From Marinobacter adhaerens HP15 (GTDB taxonomy: Bacteria > Pseudomonadota > Gammaproteobacteria > Pseudomonadales > Oleiphilaceae), in NCBI RefSeq assembly GCF_000166295.1, contig NC_017506.1:62001-126000 (forward strand): a stretch of DNA of 64,000 bases, read 5' to 3'. Position 1 is the first letter of the stretch; the number at the start of each line of letters is the position of its first letter. The notes under the pieces are model-generated. The model saw nothing but the letters and a program-made list of their open reading frames with translations, made no database searches and was not told where the DNA came from. A program made the translations under genes and the position numbers. Shown in pieces: positions 26,477 through 34,673 of this stretch.

Positions 26477-27674
26477 CGGCAGTATCCTCCATGGGCTCTA
26501 GCTCAGGATTTTGAAATTGTGTGATCAGCAGGCGTTCAAAAGCGGATCCATCGCGACGGGTCAGGTTGGGCACGTAGCGGCTGTAAACGCGAAACAGCAT
26601 CTCAGTGGTGGTGTGCCCCATCTGGCGCGCAATCCATTCTGGGTTCTCCCCCGCAGCCAGCCACAACGTGGCCGCAGTATGGCGAGTCTGATAGGGGCGC
26701 CGCTTCCGTAAACCCAGGTGTCGGAGTAGGGGATACCAAACGCGTTTGGTTACGTTGTTGTGATTCAGCGGTCCACCGGTCCGGGTGCAAAAAACAAAAT
26801 CCTTTTTCCCGGTGGTCTTCTTTTGTTCGGTGAGCGCATCGACCACCAACTGAGACATCTCGATCGTCCTGAAGGAGCCGTCATTTTTGGTGTATTCGAG
26901 GCGCCCGTTCACCAAAGCCTGACGAACCAGGATCTGGCGCCGCCTGAAGTCCACGTGGTCCCATTGAAGTCCGTCAATTTCACCGGTTCGCATCCCGGTA
27001 AAAAATCGAACGATGTAGTAGTTCCGGAAGTCTGGTCGAACGGTATCGATGATCTGCCTGACCTCATCAATACCAAATGGCTCTACATCCGTGCGCGGAA
27101 CCTTGAGTGATTTAATCCCGTGGTAGGGTGAGCTAAACTCGAACCGGTTGGCTGCTTCGCTAAGGATCATGCGCAAAGGCGTCATGATTCGGTTGATACG
27201 ACTGGCTGAAAGACGGTTTCCTTTCCGGGTCGAAACTTTGGCGAGTGAAGCCCGGAATTCGAGAATGTCTTGCTTGGTGATGCAGCCAACCTCTTTTTCC
27301 CCGAACTCGGGATTGAGGTAGTTTTTCAATGTTCCCTCCACCGTGGTGATGTGAGACTGGCGCCACTGGATTTTCATTTCATCGAGCCAATCCTTAGAGA
27401 AGACCTCGAATAAAGGCGTGTCGTGGGCTTCCCGAGCCCTCTGCACTTCTGCTTGTTTGGTGAACTCCTCTGCTCGCGGGCTGTTGGGGAAGTAGCGGTG
27501 GTACTCGAAAGTGCCAAGCGTGATCTCCGCCTCAATTTTCTTCAGGATACTTTCCAGCTTTTTGCGATTCGCCGGCGTACTATCGAGAGTCGTCTGCTCC
27601 CGGCACCGTTTACCCTCATACCTGAAATCGAAAAACAGTTTGCCCGTCTCTGGGCGCTCTACGATCTTACCCAC
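26466..27674 (-). CDS. Phage-type integrase with arm DNA-binding domain
   Basis: This 402-residue tyrosine recombinase begins with an arm-type domain (GKIVERPETGKLFFDFRYEGKRCREQT), followed by a core-binding domain and the catalytic domain. Catalytic residues are Arg in GMRTGEIDGL, Lys in TKNDGSFRTI, HxxR in YQTRHTAATL, His in QMGHTTTEM and Tyr in VYSRYV. GTG at 27674 is chosen because GAGGTG lies six bases upstream and homologues begin at this GKI; the open frame continues 33 bases further. It overlaps the excisionase gene by eight bases. It should integrate and excise the element bounded on this side. Confidence 0.92.
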   Translation of the reverse strand: MGKIVERPETGKLFFDFRYEGKRCREQTTLDSTPANRKKLESILKKIEAEITLGTFEYHRYFPNSPRAEEFTKQAEVQRAREAHDTPLFEVFSKDWLDEMKIQWRQSHITTVEGTLKNYLNPEFGEKEVGCITKQDILEFRASLAKVSTRKGNRLSASRINRIMTPLRMILSEAANRFEFSSPYHGIKSLKVPRTDVEPFGIDEVRQIIDTVRPDFRNYYIVRFFTGMRTGEIDGLQWDHVDFRRRQILVRQALVNGRLEYTKNDGSFRTIEMSQLVVDALTEQKKTTGKKDFVFCTRTGGPLNHNNVTKRVWYPLLRHLGLRKRRPYQTRHTAATLWLAAGENPEWIARQMGHTTTEMLFRVYSRYVPNLTRRDGSAFERLLITQFQNPELEPMEDTADEK

Positions 27675-27903
27675 GGCAGACACCTCCGCCAGCCATAGGT
27701 ACGGCAAAGGTTTGGCTGCTGGAGTGATTGAGCATGTCCTGCTCGATCACATCCCAGATATAGAGAATTTTGCGACCGCCGAACGGCCTGATGTAGTGCA
27801 CGCCCTCGAGCAAAACTGAGTCTTTCAAGCGCTCACGGATGGTCCGAGTGTCGTACTTGATCCTTTCGGCTAGCTCTTCAGTAGTGAGATATTCTTGTGA
27901 CAT
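27667..27903 (-). CDS. Excisionase-like DNA-binding protein
   Basis: This 78-residue protein has a winged-helix excisionase pattern: LTTEELAERIKYDTRTIRERLKDS is the helix-turn-helix, followed by the wing EGVHYIRPFGGRKILYIW. Such small proteins direct excision by the adjacent integrase. The gene overlaps the integrase start by eight bases and opens the four-gene minus-strand operon. An AGGAG-type site (CTCCT on the plus strand) lies just ahead of its ATG. Confidence 0.85.
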   Translation of the reverse strand: MSQEYLTTEELAERIKYDTRTIRERLKDSVLLEGVHYIRPFGGRKILYIWDVIEQDMLNHSSSQTFAVPMAGGGVCRG

Positions 27904-28053
27904 ACGAAAACTCCTTTGATATTGTCAGCCGTGGAGAACAAAAGGTCTGCGTTACCCTTCAAAATGTTCTCCTGAAGATCATTATGCACTCATAAAGACT
28001 TTCTGCAAGTCTTTTTGATCTCCTGTGGGTTAATTTGTTCTTTGGTGGGCCAA
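27904..28053. promoter_or_regulatory. xis/xre intergenic operators
   Basis: Two perfect inverted repeats lie in this divergent gap. GGAGAACA (27933-27940) pairs with TGTTCTCC (27965-27972). AAAGACTT (27994-28001) pairs with AAGTCTTT (28007-28014) across five bases. The second looks like a dimer operator close to the regulator gene. By analogy with phage lysis-lysogeny switches they could be bound by the small Xre protein or the excisionase; this is inference. Confidence 0.55.
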
Positions 28054-28260
28054 ATGATTAAGTGCCATCTGTCCAGACTGATGGGTGAAAAGAAGCTCAA
28101 GATTGTTGATGTGGCGAGGGAAACAGGGGTGAACCGGGGCACCATTACCCGGCTTTATCACGAGACTGCCAGCCGGGTTGAATTGGATTCGATCGAAGCG
28201 CTTTGCCGCTATTTAAATTGCGAGGTGGGCGAGCTTTTCGAGTACGTTGAAGACCGCTGA
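28054..28260 (+). CDS. Small Xre-type (Cro/CI) regulator
   Basis: This 68-residue protein is a single helix-turn-helix domain of the compact Xre kind: LKIVDVARETGVNRGTITRLYHETA, then ELDSIEALCRYLNCEVGELFEYV. The ATG at 28054 (MIKCHLS) follows GGTGGG by about five bases and gives the usual N-terminus; the open frame continues 39 bases upstream. It is divergent from xis-int and most likely represses the element's excision genes. Confidence 0.85.
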   Translation: MIKCHLSRLMGEKKLKIVDVARETGVNRGTITRLYHETASRVELDSIEALCRYLNCEVGELFEYVEDR

Positions 28261-28310
28261 AGTGCTGCGCCGTCCCTCCTGCAAGTCAAAGGGTTATCAA
28301 GGAGAGATGA

Positions 28311-28448
28311 ATGAGACGCTGGGAAAAGAACTTTGAAAAATATCTCGTGCACGAATCGCTGGAACATCTGACGCATTGGCTCGATGTAGATTCGACAAAG
28401 CCTGAACAGGATTGTAAGGATTCAGGTCTATTTACCTTCGCACGCTAG
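28311..28448 (+). CDS. Possible 45-aa protein
   Basis: A short frame begins with ATG at 28311 after a good AAGGAGAG ribosome binding site and encodes 45 residues (MRRWEKNFEKYLVHESLEHL and on). It lies 50 bases after the Xre gene. The product is charged and helical with no recognised motif. A second ATG four bases earlier opens only a nine-codon frame. The strong ribosome binding site is the main evidence. Confidence 0.35.
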   Translation: MRRWEKNFEKYLVHESLEHLTHWLDVDSTKPEQDCKDSGLFTFAR

Positions 28449-28958
28449 TGAGGTCCGAGAGAATGTTTATGAGCTCTCGATGGTGTATACCCGAGCAAGG
28501 CCCGTTCAGCTTTTCTGCTTTGCAGACTTGGCTCTAGCAAAGAAAGCCGTTTCCCTCCAGACAGCCCGATGAAGAGCGAGCTAAGCACCTCCGTCGACCT
28601 CGCAACCCCAATACTCAAACGAAAACGTCGTTTTGGCAGCCCTAGTTAAAGATCCGAGCGATCCATGCGATTTGGAAATGACGAGACCTTTTGAAGATTC
28701 GAAACTAAACAAAAGCGAACATTCGAGTCAGGGCTTCCTCCAGTGCCTCCAGGCAAATCGCATCCATTTCATCCGGTATCATTGCCGGAACAAGTTGGAA
28801 ACGCTAAATCATTGCACGGCAGAGATGGAAGGAAAATGCGCCAGCGATTATTGTGCCTCATGCGAACAGGAATGCGTGGAGACTATCGGACTTGAGGATT
28901 GTCGAACAGGGCCTTTACAAACGCCCTTGCAAAGAACACTATCGAATCCTTCAGTCAT
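28449..28958. other. Right edge of the integrase element, no convincing gene
   Basis: This 510-bp stretch separates the Xre gene and the short 45-codon frame from the metal-redox region. A TTG-started frame from 28633 runs on into the Sco gene end and has no recognisable content. No tRNA or clear attachment repeat was found by eye. The att site of the integrase next door should be sought here. Confidence 0.4.
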
Positions 28959-29585
28959 TCAGGAACTTTCTTCAAGAAGGGCAACAAGGTCCTGCCGAAT
29001 GGCTTGAGCGCTTAAATCTTCCGGTCGGATAAGCAGGCGTGGATTACCCTCACGATCAAACACATAAACTGCGCCGCTGTGAGTGACGGCGTAATCACCT
29101 TCTGCGTCCGGTTCTTCATGCCCGAACGTGGTCCGGTATCGCTGGGTAAGTGTGCGTAGGTCAGAGGTTTTGCCGGTCAGCCCGACGATCCTTTCACCAA
29201 AAAAATTGACATACTCTGCCAGGCGCTCGGGCGTATCGCGCTGAGGGTCAACGCTGACGAACAGCGTAAGTACCTCCTCCTGGTTTTCCGGGCTCAGGCC
29301 GCTAACGGCCTGACTGAGTTTTTGCAGAGCAGTGGGGCAAACATCAGGGCAAGAGGTAAATCCGAAAAACAGCATTCGTACCTGACCACTGTAATCATCG
29401 CCTGAAACCGGTGCTCCCTGACTGTCGATCAAATCGAATTCAAGCTTGGGCATCACGCCGCTGATGTCTGTTCCGTGCCAATCCGGCGCATCATCGCCCA
29501 TGCAGCCAACAAGGAGGATTGCCAGCATCATTAATGCAATGGATGCAAAGCGCTTTGTGTGGTGTTGGAAGCAGGGTGTGATCAT
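28959..29585 (-). CDS. Sco1/SenC-type copper chaperone, lipoprotein (copy 1)
   Basis: This 208-residue thioredoxin-fold protein belongs to the Sco family, which delivers copper to the CuA site of cytochrome oxidase or acts in thiol-redox control. The copper ligands are present: Cys79 and Cys83 in FTSCPDVCPT and His169 in VTHSGAVYVFD. The N-terminus has a lipobox, LVGC with Cys28, so it should be anchored in the membrane facing the periplasm. It is the last gene of the minus-strand operon that begins with a CDF transporter. A close paralogue lies at 33189-33812. Confidence 0.92.
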   Translation of the reverse strand: MITPCFQHHTKRFASIALMMLAILLVGCMGDDAPDWHGTDISGVMPKLEFDLIDSQGAPVSGDDYSGQVRMLFFGFTSCPDVCPTALQKLSQAVSGLSPENQEEVLTLFVSVDPQRDTPERLAEYVNFFGERIVGLTGKTSDLRTLTQRYRTTFGHEEPDAEGDYAVTHSGAVYVFDREGNPRLLIRPEDLSAQAIRQDLVALLEESS

Positions 29586-29602
29586 AAAGTGGTGTCCTTC
29601 AG

Positions 29603-29959
29603 TTACGTGTTGGAAGGCTTCTGGTGTCCCAGAACAATCGCCAAGTCTTCCGGCACCGCCATCGGTTCAAATGCGCTGACGTTGGCACGTCCCGTATTGC
29701 CGACAGGAACCCAGATTCGTGAAACCAGCAACGCAGCGAAGGCCCGAGCCAGCTGACCGAGAACCTCGCGAGCATCGCGCGTGTGCCAGCCGAGCCGTAG
29801 CATGCGCAAATGTGTTGTCGTGTGCGCTAACGCGAACTTCTGGCTCAGAATATGAGCCCGTTCAAGATGTCTGAACGCTGTATCGACATCGCCCTGATTG
29901 TCTGCATCAGCGGCTGCTGCCAGTTCTGTCAGATAGAACGCCTTGAGTTCACTGTTCAC
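29603..29959 (-). CDS. DUF3703-type protein
   Basis: This 118-residue protein fits the DUF3703 family, small soluble proteins often found among heavy-metal resistance genes. Typical segments are AFRHLERAHILSQKF, the HTRDAREVLGQL helix and the tail PVGNTGRANVSAFEPMAVPEDL. The start is GTG with CAGGAGA nine bases upstream. Function unknown. It sits between the sco and ccdA genes of the same operon. Confidence 0.8.
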   Translation of the reverse strand: MNSELKAFYLTELAAAADADNQGDVDTAFRHLERAHILSQKFALAHTTTHLRMLRLGWHTRDAREVLGQLARAFAALLVSRIWVPVGNTGRANVSAFEPMAVPEDLAIVLGHQKPSNT

Positions 29960-30016
29960 TGCTCGGTTCTCCTGCCTTATCGGCCAGCTGAGTGGTGGGC
30001 AAAGATTTGCCCGGGA

Positions 30017-30739
30017 TCAACCGAGTCTTCCGAGTACCGGAAATGCGGATAACATCCATGATGCAAACCGGGTCATCTGTCCCGTCAGCACCATTACCCC
30101 CATAACAACCAGAACCAGCCCTGCCAGAATTCTCAGTGACTGACTCCAGCGGCTCATCCAGCGCACTCGCGCCCGAAAGTGCTCAATAAATAGAGCCGTT
30201 GCCAAAAATGGAATTGCCAACCCCAGCGAATAAACGGCCAGGTACAGCATGCCGGTTTCAGCATTCGCATGGGTGGAACTGAGAGCCAGGATAGCGCCCA
30301 ATATCGGGCCAATACACGGTGTCCATCCGACGGCAAAGGCCAAACCGAGAAGAAACGCTGCCGTGGGCCGTCCACCCTCAAGGGTTTGCCCAAAGCGCCA
30401 GTCGCGCTGTAGCGCGGGCATGCTCCACCAGCCCAGCATAAATAGCCCCATCAGCACGATCAGAATGCCCGCCACCAGATTGGCTTCCTGCCGGTAGGCC
30501 ATCAGCCACTGACCGAGCAGACTAGCGCTGGCACCAAAAGCGATGAACACCACACTGAATCCAAGGACAAAACAGATACTGAGCCACAGAGATTGCAGTC
30601 GACTCGAACGGTCTGTGACGGTGCCGCCCGTAACGACCGAGAGATACCCCGGAACCAGCGGCAGAGTGCAGGGTGAGAAAAAAGACACCAGGCCGCCAAA
30701 AAAAGCAGCCAGCATTCCCCATGTCGCAAGATCTGGCAT
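30017..30739 (-). CDS. ccdA: CcdA-type thiol-electron transporter
   Basis: This 240-residue inner-membrane protein resembles CcdA/DsbD-beta, which carries reducing power from cytoplasmic thioredoxin to periplasmic thiol proteins. Six membrane segments are visible. The two redox cysteines lie in FFSPCTLPLVPGYLS (helix 1) and GWTPCIGPILGAIL (helix 4). In this operon it would reduce the Sco or DsbA-like partners; that pairing is inference from position. It is not accompanied by other cytochrome c maturation genes. Confidence 0.92.
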   Translation of the reverse strand: MPDLATWGMLAAFFGGLVSFFSPCTLPLVPGYLSVVTGGTVTDRSSRLQSLWLSICFVLGFSVVFIAFGASASLLGQWLMAYRQEANLVAGILIVLMGLFMLGWWSMPALQRDWRFGQTLEGGRPTAAFLLGLAFAVGWTPCIGPILGAILALSSTHANAETGMLYLAVYSLGLAIPFLATALFIEHFRARVRWMSRWSQSLRILAGLVLVVMGVMVLTGQMTRFASWMLSAFPVLGRLG

Positions 30740-30819
30740 TTCCGTGAGTCCTCAACTTTCTGAGTTCAGTTGACGGTGGAGGGCATCAAGCCCATCCGTG
30801 TTTTAATCGACACCGGTCG

Positions 30820-31497
30820 CTATTGCTGTGCGTCTGGGAGCGACTCCTGAACAAGGCGAAGTAGCGGTTTGGGACCAAACTCCGTGAGTTGGCGGCCATT
30901 CACGAAAAAAGTCGGGGTGCCCCGAACGCCGATGGTTTTGACGTCCTGCATGTCTTGATCAAGGATGGCGCTTATCCGTTCGGATTGCATATCCTCACGG
31001 GCTTGGGACAGGTCCAGACCGGCTGCCTCGGCCGCTCCCCATGCCTTGGCAACCTTCGGGTCGTCGTGCCAGGCAGGCTGCACCTCCAACACAGCTTCCA
31101 GCACCGGTTCATAGACATCTTGCAGGCGAGCTGCTTCCAGAATTCTGGAGACTTCCTCGGAACCCTGATGGAACAGTGTGTAACGCAAAACAAGGCGCAC
31201 CTGACCTGGATACTCAGCAAGAATCTGTTTCACGATGGGGTAGAACGCCCGGCAGGCTTCGCAGGAGGGGTCGAAAAACTCAACGATGGTCACCGGTGCG
31301 TCGGCAGGCCCGAATGTGGGCGAATGGAAGCGTACCAATGCTTGTTGGTTCGCGATCGGTTCGGAAGCGACAACAGACTTTTCACCGGTGGTGGCCGTTT
31401 TTTGAGGCTGCTGGGGCTGTGGCTTGAACAAGACAGCGGCCGAAAAGGCTGCGATCAGCACGAGACACACGACAACAACGATGGCACGACGATTCAT
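30820..31497 (-). CDS. DsbA-family periplasmic thiol oxidoreductase (copy 1)
   Basis: This 225-residue protein has an N-terminal membrane anchor or signal (residues 4-25), then a thioredoxin-fold DsbA domain with the active site CEAC (Cys79/Cys82) in FFDPSCEACRAF and the cis-Pro loop GVRGTPTFFVNG. A helical insert of about 80 residues lies between them. The start overlaps the dsbB stop by four bases, so this pair probably works together, with DsbB reoxidising it. A paralogue lies at 34674-35312. Confidence 0.9.
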   Translation of the reverse strand: MNRRAIVVVVCLVLIAAFSAAVLFKPQPQQPQKTATTGEKSVVASEPIANQQALVRFHSPTFGPADAPVTIVEFFDPSCEACRAFYPIVKQILAEYPGQVRLVLRYTLFHQGSEEVSRILEAARLQDVYEPVLEAVLEVQPAWHDDPKVAKAWGAAEAAGLDLSQAREDMQSERISAILDQDMQDVKTIGVRGTPTFFVNGRQLTEFGPKPLLRLVQESLPDAQQ

Positions 31498-31928
31498 GAA
31501 TGAATTCTCCGACGGACAAGCAAGAGCAGAATTATGATGGCAACGAAAATGGCCAGCGATAGAAACGGAAGCGGCAGCCCACCAAATATCGTCATTCCGT
31601 CACCCGAGCAGGACGGGCCAGTGGCCGTGCAGGGCTGAATGGGTTGTGGAATTATCCCCACATAAAGCAGTGAGTGGGCCAGAGCGAACAGGGAGCCAAT
31701 AACAGCCAGCGGCATAGCGTAGCGCCAAACGTTGAAATCCGAGTAGTAGCAGGCGACTGCGAGAATCACCGCCAACGGAAACATGAAGGCGCGCTGAAAC
31801 CAGCACAGAACGCACGGAGCCTGCCCGAGAACTTCCCCGATGTAGATGGCTGAAAGCGAGGACACCAACGCCAGTAGCCAGGCCGACAGCAGCAGCCCCC
31901 ATGGAATCACCTGGTTATTGTTGGTCAC
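31494..31928 (-). CDS. DsbB-family disulfide oxidoreductase
   Basis: This four-helix membrane protein passes electrons from a DsbA-type partner to quinone. The first redox pair is PCVLCWFQR, and a periplasmic loop carries the second pair, PCTATGPSCSGDG. The length (144 residues from the chosen start) fits the short BdbC/DsbB type. The GTG at 31928 overlaps the CDF gene stop (GTGA); a GTG at 31958 would add ten residues and is the alternative. It is followed directly by the DsbA-like gene. Confidence 0.9.
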   Translation of the reverse strand: MTNNNQVIPWGLLLSAWLLALVSSLSAIYIGEVLGQAPCVLCWFQRAFMFPLAVILAVACYYSDFNVWRYAMPLAVIGSLFALAHSLLYVGIIPQPIQPCTATGPSCSGDGMTIFGGLPLPFLSLAIFVAIIILLLLVRRRIHS

Positions 31929-32650
31929 CGGGATGGCTCTTCCGATGCACTGCCACACGTGCTTTGCGATGAAGAACAGCAGTTGTCTCCGGTAGTGGCG
32001 ACCTCACCTTCGTCCGATTGGTTGGCGGATTCTGCGCCACCGGCACGCCATTCCCCCATACCTTCACTGATGACTTGCCAGGCGGAATGCAGGAAAAGCG
32101 CAGCAATGGCGAGGCCCACAATGATGTCCGGCCAGAGGGTATTGGTGAGGGCGACCAATCCAGCCGCAATGATGACACTGCTGTTGGCGAACAGATCGTT
32201 CCTGGAACACATCCAGGTGGAACGCATGTTGAGGTCGTCCGCACGATGACGGTAGAGCAACACAAAACAAACGCCGTTTGCAAAAAGAGCAAGAGCGCCG
32301 ACAGCGCCCATCCACTCGGCGGCCGGCACTTCCTGTATCACCAGCTTGCGGATGGCATCGGCGACAACAACAAGCCCGAACAACAGCATAAAGCCGCCTT
32401 TGAACAAAGCCGCTCCGGCACGCGCGCGACGGCTTCGGTCCAGCACGAACAGTGTCAGTGCATAGACAGACGCGTCGCCGAACATATCCAGCGAATCGCC
32501 CAGCAACGCGGTAGAGCTTGCAATCCAGCCGGCGCTGAATTCCACCACAAACATCACTGCGTTTATGGCAAGCGCAATGTAAAGCACCCGGCTTTGGCTC
32601 GCTCGCAATTGTGTCAGTTCACCGGCCTTGTTTTCACAGCAGCTATCCAC
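31925..32650 (-). CDS. CDF-type cation efflux protein with Cys-rich tail
   Basis: This 241-residue protein resembles cation diffusion facilitators, which export Zn, Cd, Pb or similar ions by proton antiport. It has about six helices; metal-site-like motifs are GDSLDMFGD in helix 2 and CSRNDLFAN in helix 5. The tail is Cys-rich (DNCCSSSQSTCG) and the N-terminus begins DSCCENK, both possible metal-binding spots. The start is set at GTG 32650 because a perfect AGGAGGG lies seven bases upstream, inside the longer open frame. It is the first gene of a six-gene minus-strand operon facing a MerR-type gene. Confidence 0.88.
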   Translation of the reverse strand: MDSCCENKAGELTQLRASQSRVLYIALAINAVMFVVEFSAGWIASSTALLGDSLDMFGDASVYALTLFVLDRSRRARAGAALFKGGFMLLFGLVVVADAIRKLVIQEVPAAEWMGAVGALALFANGVCFVLLYRHRADDLNMRSTWMCSRNDLFANSSVIIAAGLVALTNTLWPDIIVGLAIAALFLHSAWQVISEGMGEWRAGGAESANQSDEGEVATTGDNCCSSSQSTCGSASEEPSR

Positions 32651-32683
32651 GACGAACCCTCCTAGTATTTGCAATACAACGAT

Positions 32684-32714
32684 ACAATAGGGGTTATAGT
32701 AACTATAAGGTCAA
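32684..32714 (-). promoter_or_regulatory. MerR-type promoter/operator of the CDF-dsb-ccdA-sco operon
   Basis: On the minus strand the -35 TTGACC (32709-32714) and the -10 TATTGT (32684-32689) are separated by 19 bases. The spacer contains the dyad TTATAGT/ACTATAA around one base. An overlong 19-bp spacer with a central dyad is the hallmark of promoters twisted into shape by metal-bound MerR proteins. The -35 overlaps the ATG of the divergent merR-like gene. Confidence 0.88.
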
Positions 32715-33127
32715 TGATGATGAGCGAAAAAACCTACACGGTCGGTCGGTTGGCTGATGATACGGGCATCAAGCCCGTAACCATCCGCTACTACGAAAGA
32801 ATTGGACTGTTACCGAAAGCGATCCGCTCGGACTCCGGATATCGACTGTACGCCAAAGCGGATTATTCGCGGCTGCTGTTTATCCGACGAAGCCGGGGGC
32901 TCGGTTTCAGCCTTGACGATATTCGAGAGCTGCTGTCGCTAGCAGATCGACATCAGGAGTCCTGCGCTGGAGTAGACGCCAAAGTTGAACAACAGTTGGA
33001 ACAGGTGCGCTCTCGACTGAAAGATTTGCGTGCGATGGAACACGAGTTGGAAAGACTGAGTGCGTGTTGTGAAGGCGGGGTTATTATGGATTGCCGAATT
33101 ATTGAGACACTCTCCGGCTCTGCTTAA
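32714..33127 (+). CDS. MerR-family metal sensor, ZntR-like
   Basis: This 137-residue regulator has the MerR winged helix (YTVGRLADDTGIKPVTIRYYERIGLLP), a dimerisation helix and a metal-binding C-terminus. Its cysteines, Cys84, the pair Cys118-Cys119 and Cys127, follow the ZntR-like plan (one Cys before the long helix, then CC and a later C), pointing to Zn, Cd or Pb rather than Cu(I). It should control the divergent operon through the 19-bp-spacer promoter. The first of three ATG codons, 32714, is used here; 32717 and 32720 are equally possible. Confidence 0.9.
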   Translation: MMMSEKTYTVGRLADDTGIKPVTIRYYERIGLLPKAIRSDSGYRLYAKADYSRLLFIRRSRGLGFSLDDIRELLSLADRHQESCAGVDAKVEQQLEQVRSRLKDLRAMEHELERLSACCEGGVIMDCRIIETLSGSA

Positions 33128-33153
33128 CCAATTTGTATCTGCCCGCCAATCAG

Positions 33154-33181
33154 GACTGTCCCAATTCGAGTTGGGACAGTC
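33154..33181. terminator. Strong hairpin between convergent merR and sco genes
   Basis: GACTGTCCCAA (33154-33164) and TTGGGACAGTC (33171-33181) form a perfect 11-bp stem with a six-base loop. It lies between the converging MerR-type and Sco copy 2 genes and can stop transcription in both directions. Confidence 0.8.
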
Positions 33182-33188
33182 TATTCAG

Positions 33189-33812
33189 TCAGGAATCCTC
33201 CTGAATAAGAGCAACGAGATCATGCCGAATTTCTTCCCCGCTCAAATCGGGCCGAATTAAAAGGCGGGGGTTACCCTCGCGATCAAATACATAAATCGCG
33301 CTGCTGTGTGACACCGCATAATTTCCATCGGGGTCAGGTTCGTCATAACCGAAGGTGGTTCTATATCGTTTTGCGAGTTCACGAAGCTGGGGTTCATTTC
33401 CAGTGAGTCCTACAATATTGTCACCGAAAAAATCCACGTATTTTGCGAGGCGCTCAGGCGTGTCACGTTTCGGATCGACACTCACGAACAAAGTGAGTAC
33501 TTCATCCTGAAGCGTCGGGGCCAGGCCACTGGTTGCCTGATTGAGCTTTTGCAGGGCGGTTGGGCAAACATCGGGGCACGAGGTGAACCCGAAAAACAGC
33601 ATTCTCACCCGTCCACTGTAATCCTCGCCAGATACCGACTCGCCCTGGCTATTGATCAGGTCGAATTCCAGCTCAGGCATCAAGCCACTGATGTTTTTAC
33701 CGTTCCAGTCTTCCTCGTCATTGGCAAAGCAACCAGTCAGCAATAGGGATGCAATCAGCGTTAAGGTCGCCGATATGATGTTGGTGCGCTGTCGCCAGAA
33801 GCGAGTTCTCAT
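33189..33812 (-). CDS. Sco1/SenC-type copper chaperone, lipoprotein (copy 2)
   Basis: This 207-residue paralogue of the protein at 28959-29585 keeps the copper ligands Cys79, Cys83 (CPDVCP) and His169 (AVSHSSAIYVFD), and the lipobox LTGC with Cys28. Residue numbering of the motifs is identical in both copies, a sign of recent duplication or common ancestry. Its start overlaps the ctaG-like stop (ATGA). With CtaG it suggests copper insertion into an oxidase or copper handling; no cox structural genes are in the window. Confidence 0.92.
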   Translation of the reverse strand: MRTRFWRQRTNIISATLTLIASLLLTGCFANDEEDWNGKNISGLMPELEFDLINSQGESVSGEDYSGRVRMLFFGFTSCPDVCPTALQKLNQATSGLAPTLQDEVLTLFVSVDPKRDTPERLAKYVDFFGDNIVGLTGNEPQLRELAKRYRTTFGYDEPDPDGNYAVSHSSAIYVFDREGNPRLLIRPDLSGEEIRHDLVALIQEDS

Positions 33813-34651
33813 GACGCTGTTTCCTCAAGTGGTTTGGATTGATTGGCATATTTTCCGTCCTGATGCATGGCTCGCCGAAGCATCAGAAGAATGCCAAGGA
33901 TGCTCATCATAGCGGGAGGGATATAGGTCAGCATGCCGCCCAGGAGCTGGTCGACTTCCGGGTCCAGCGGCCAGGCCCTGCCACAGACTTCGTAAACGTC
34001 GTAGACCATGTCACGTGAGAACACGATCCACGCCCCAAGAAACATCTGAAGCACACCTGCGGCAGCCAGAACCAACATGCGTCTGCCATACCCCAGCGAT
34101 GAGGTGATCGCAGGCGGTCGCGGGTCGAAGATCAACCACCAGAACAGCAGGCCATCCAGTAACATGCTCCAGTTCATGACCCAGTACAGATCCCGGCTGA
34201 GCATGGCGTCGAAATGGATTGATGGCCACAGCCAGAAATAAATGAGCCCGACAAACAGGAATAGGGCGATGAAGGGTTGTTGCAGGACCTGATAAAACCA
34301 ACCCAGAGGCCGGAGCGTGCGCCTCCAGCCTGGGCTGATTTTTTCAAACCAGAACCGCATGACCGGCAAGGGATTGGAAAGCGCGATCAGGATAGGCCCA
34401 ATATGATGAAGGATCAGATGCTGGCCCCGATGGACGAAGAACATGTATTGCGCGTAGTAATCGAAGCGGGTCTGCATCACCGCATAACAGATCATCACCC
34501 CCAGGGTGAACGCAAAGATCCGCAGTGCGCCTGGCCGGTCCTGTTCCGGCATCCGAAATAGCCCAACGCCATAGAACCCCATCACGAGCATGTAGCTCAG
34601 TATGGTCAGCGGCGAGAAATCGTAAGGTAATAAGTAGTCAAGCAGTGACAT
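33809..34651 (-). CDS. CtaG-type (caa3) cytochrome oxidase assembly membrane protein
   Basis: This 280-residue polytopic protein matches the Caa3_CtaG family, needed for assembly of caa3-type oxidases in Bacillus and found near copper genes in many bacteria. The typical stretch FVHRGQHLILHHIGPILIALSNPLPV (residues ~73-98) with its clustered His residues is present, as is the WPSIHFD segment. About seven helices are visible. It lies between a DsbA-like and a Sco gene and overlaps the latter. This family is unrelated to the Cox11-type CtaG. Confidence 0.9.
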   Translation of the reverse strand: MSLLDYLLPYDFSPLTILSYMLVMGFYGVGLFRMPEQDRPGALRIFAFTLGVMICYAVMQTRFDYYAQYMFFVHRGQHLILHHIGPILIALSNPLPVMRFWFEKISPGWRRTLRPLGWFYQVLQQPFIALFLFVGLIYFWLWPSIHFDAMLSRDLYWVMNWSMLLDGLLFWWLIFDPRPPAITSSLGYGRRMLVLAAAGVLQMFLGAWIVFSRDMVYDVYEVCGRAWPLDPEVDQLLGGMLTYIPPAMMSILGILLMLRRAMHQDGKYANQSKPLEETAS

Positions 34652-34673
34652 AGCGTTGCCGGTTCTGAAGTTG

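Noticed and set aside
14639..29000. Looked for a tRNA gene or att direct repeat bounding the island
   Set aside because: No T-loop/anticodon pattern or convincing long direct repeat was seen by eye; a computed repeat search would be needed.
28633..29007. 124-codon plus-strand frame
   Set aside because: TTG start without a ribosome binding site, no family features, and it runs antisense into the end of the well-supported Sco gene.
30820..31497. Considered the DsbA-like genes as DsbG/DsbC isomerases
   Set aside because: The CxxC is in a DsbA-type context with a long helical insert and no N-terminal dimerisation domain.
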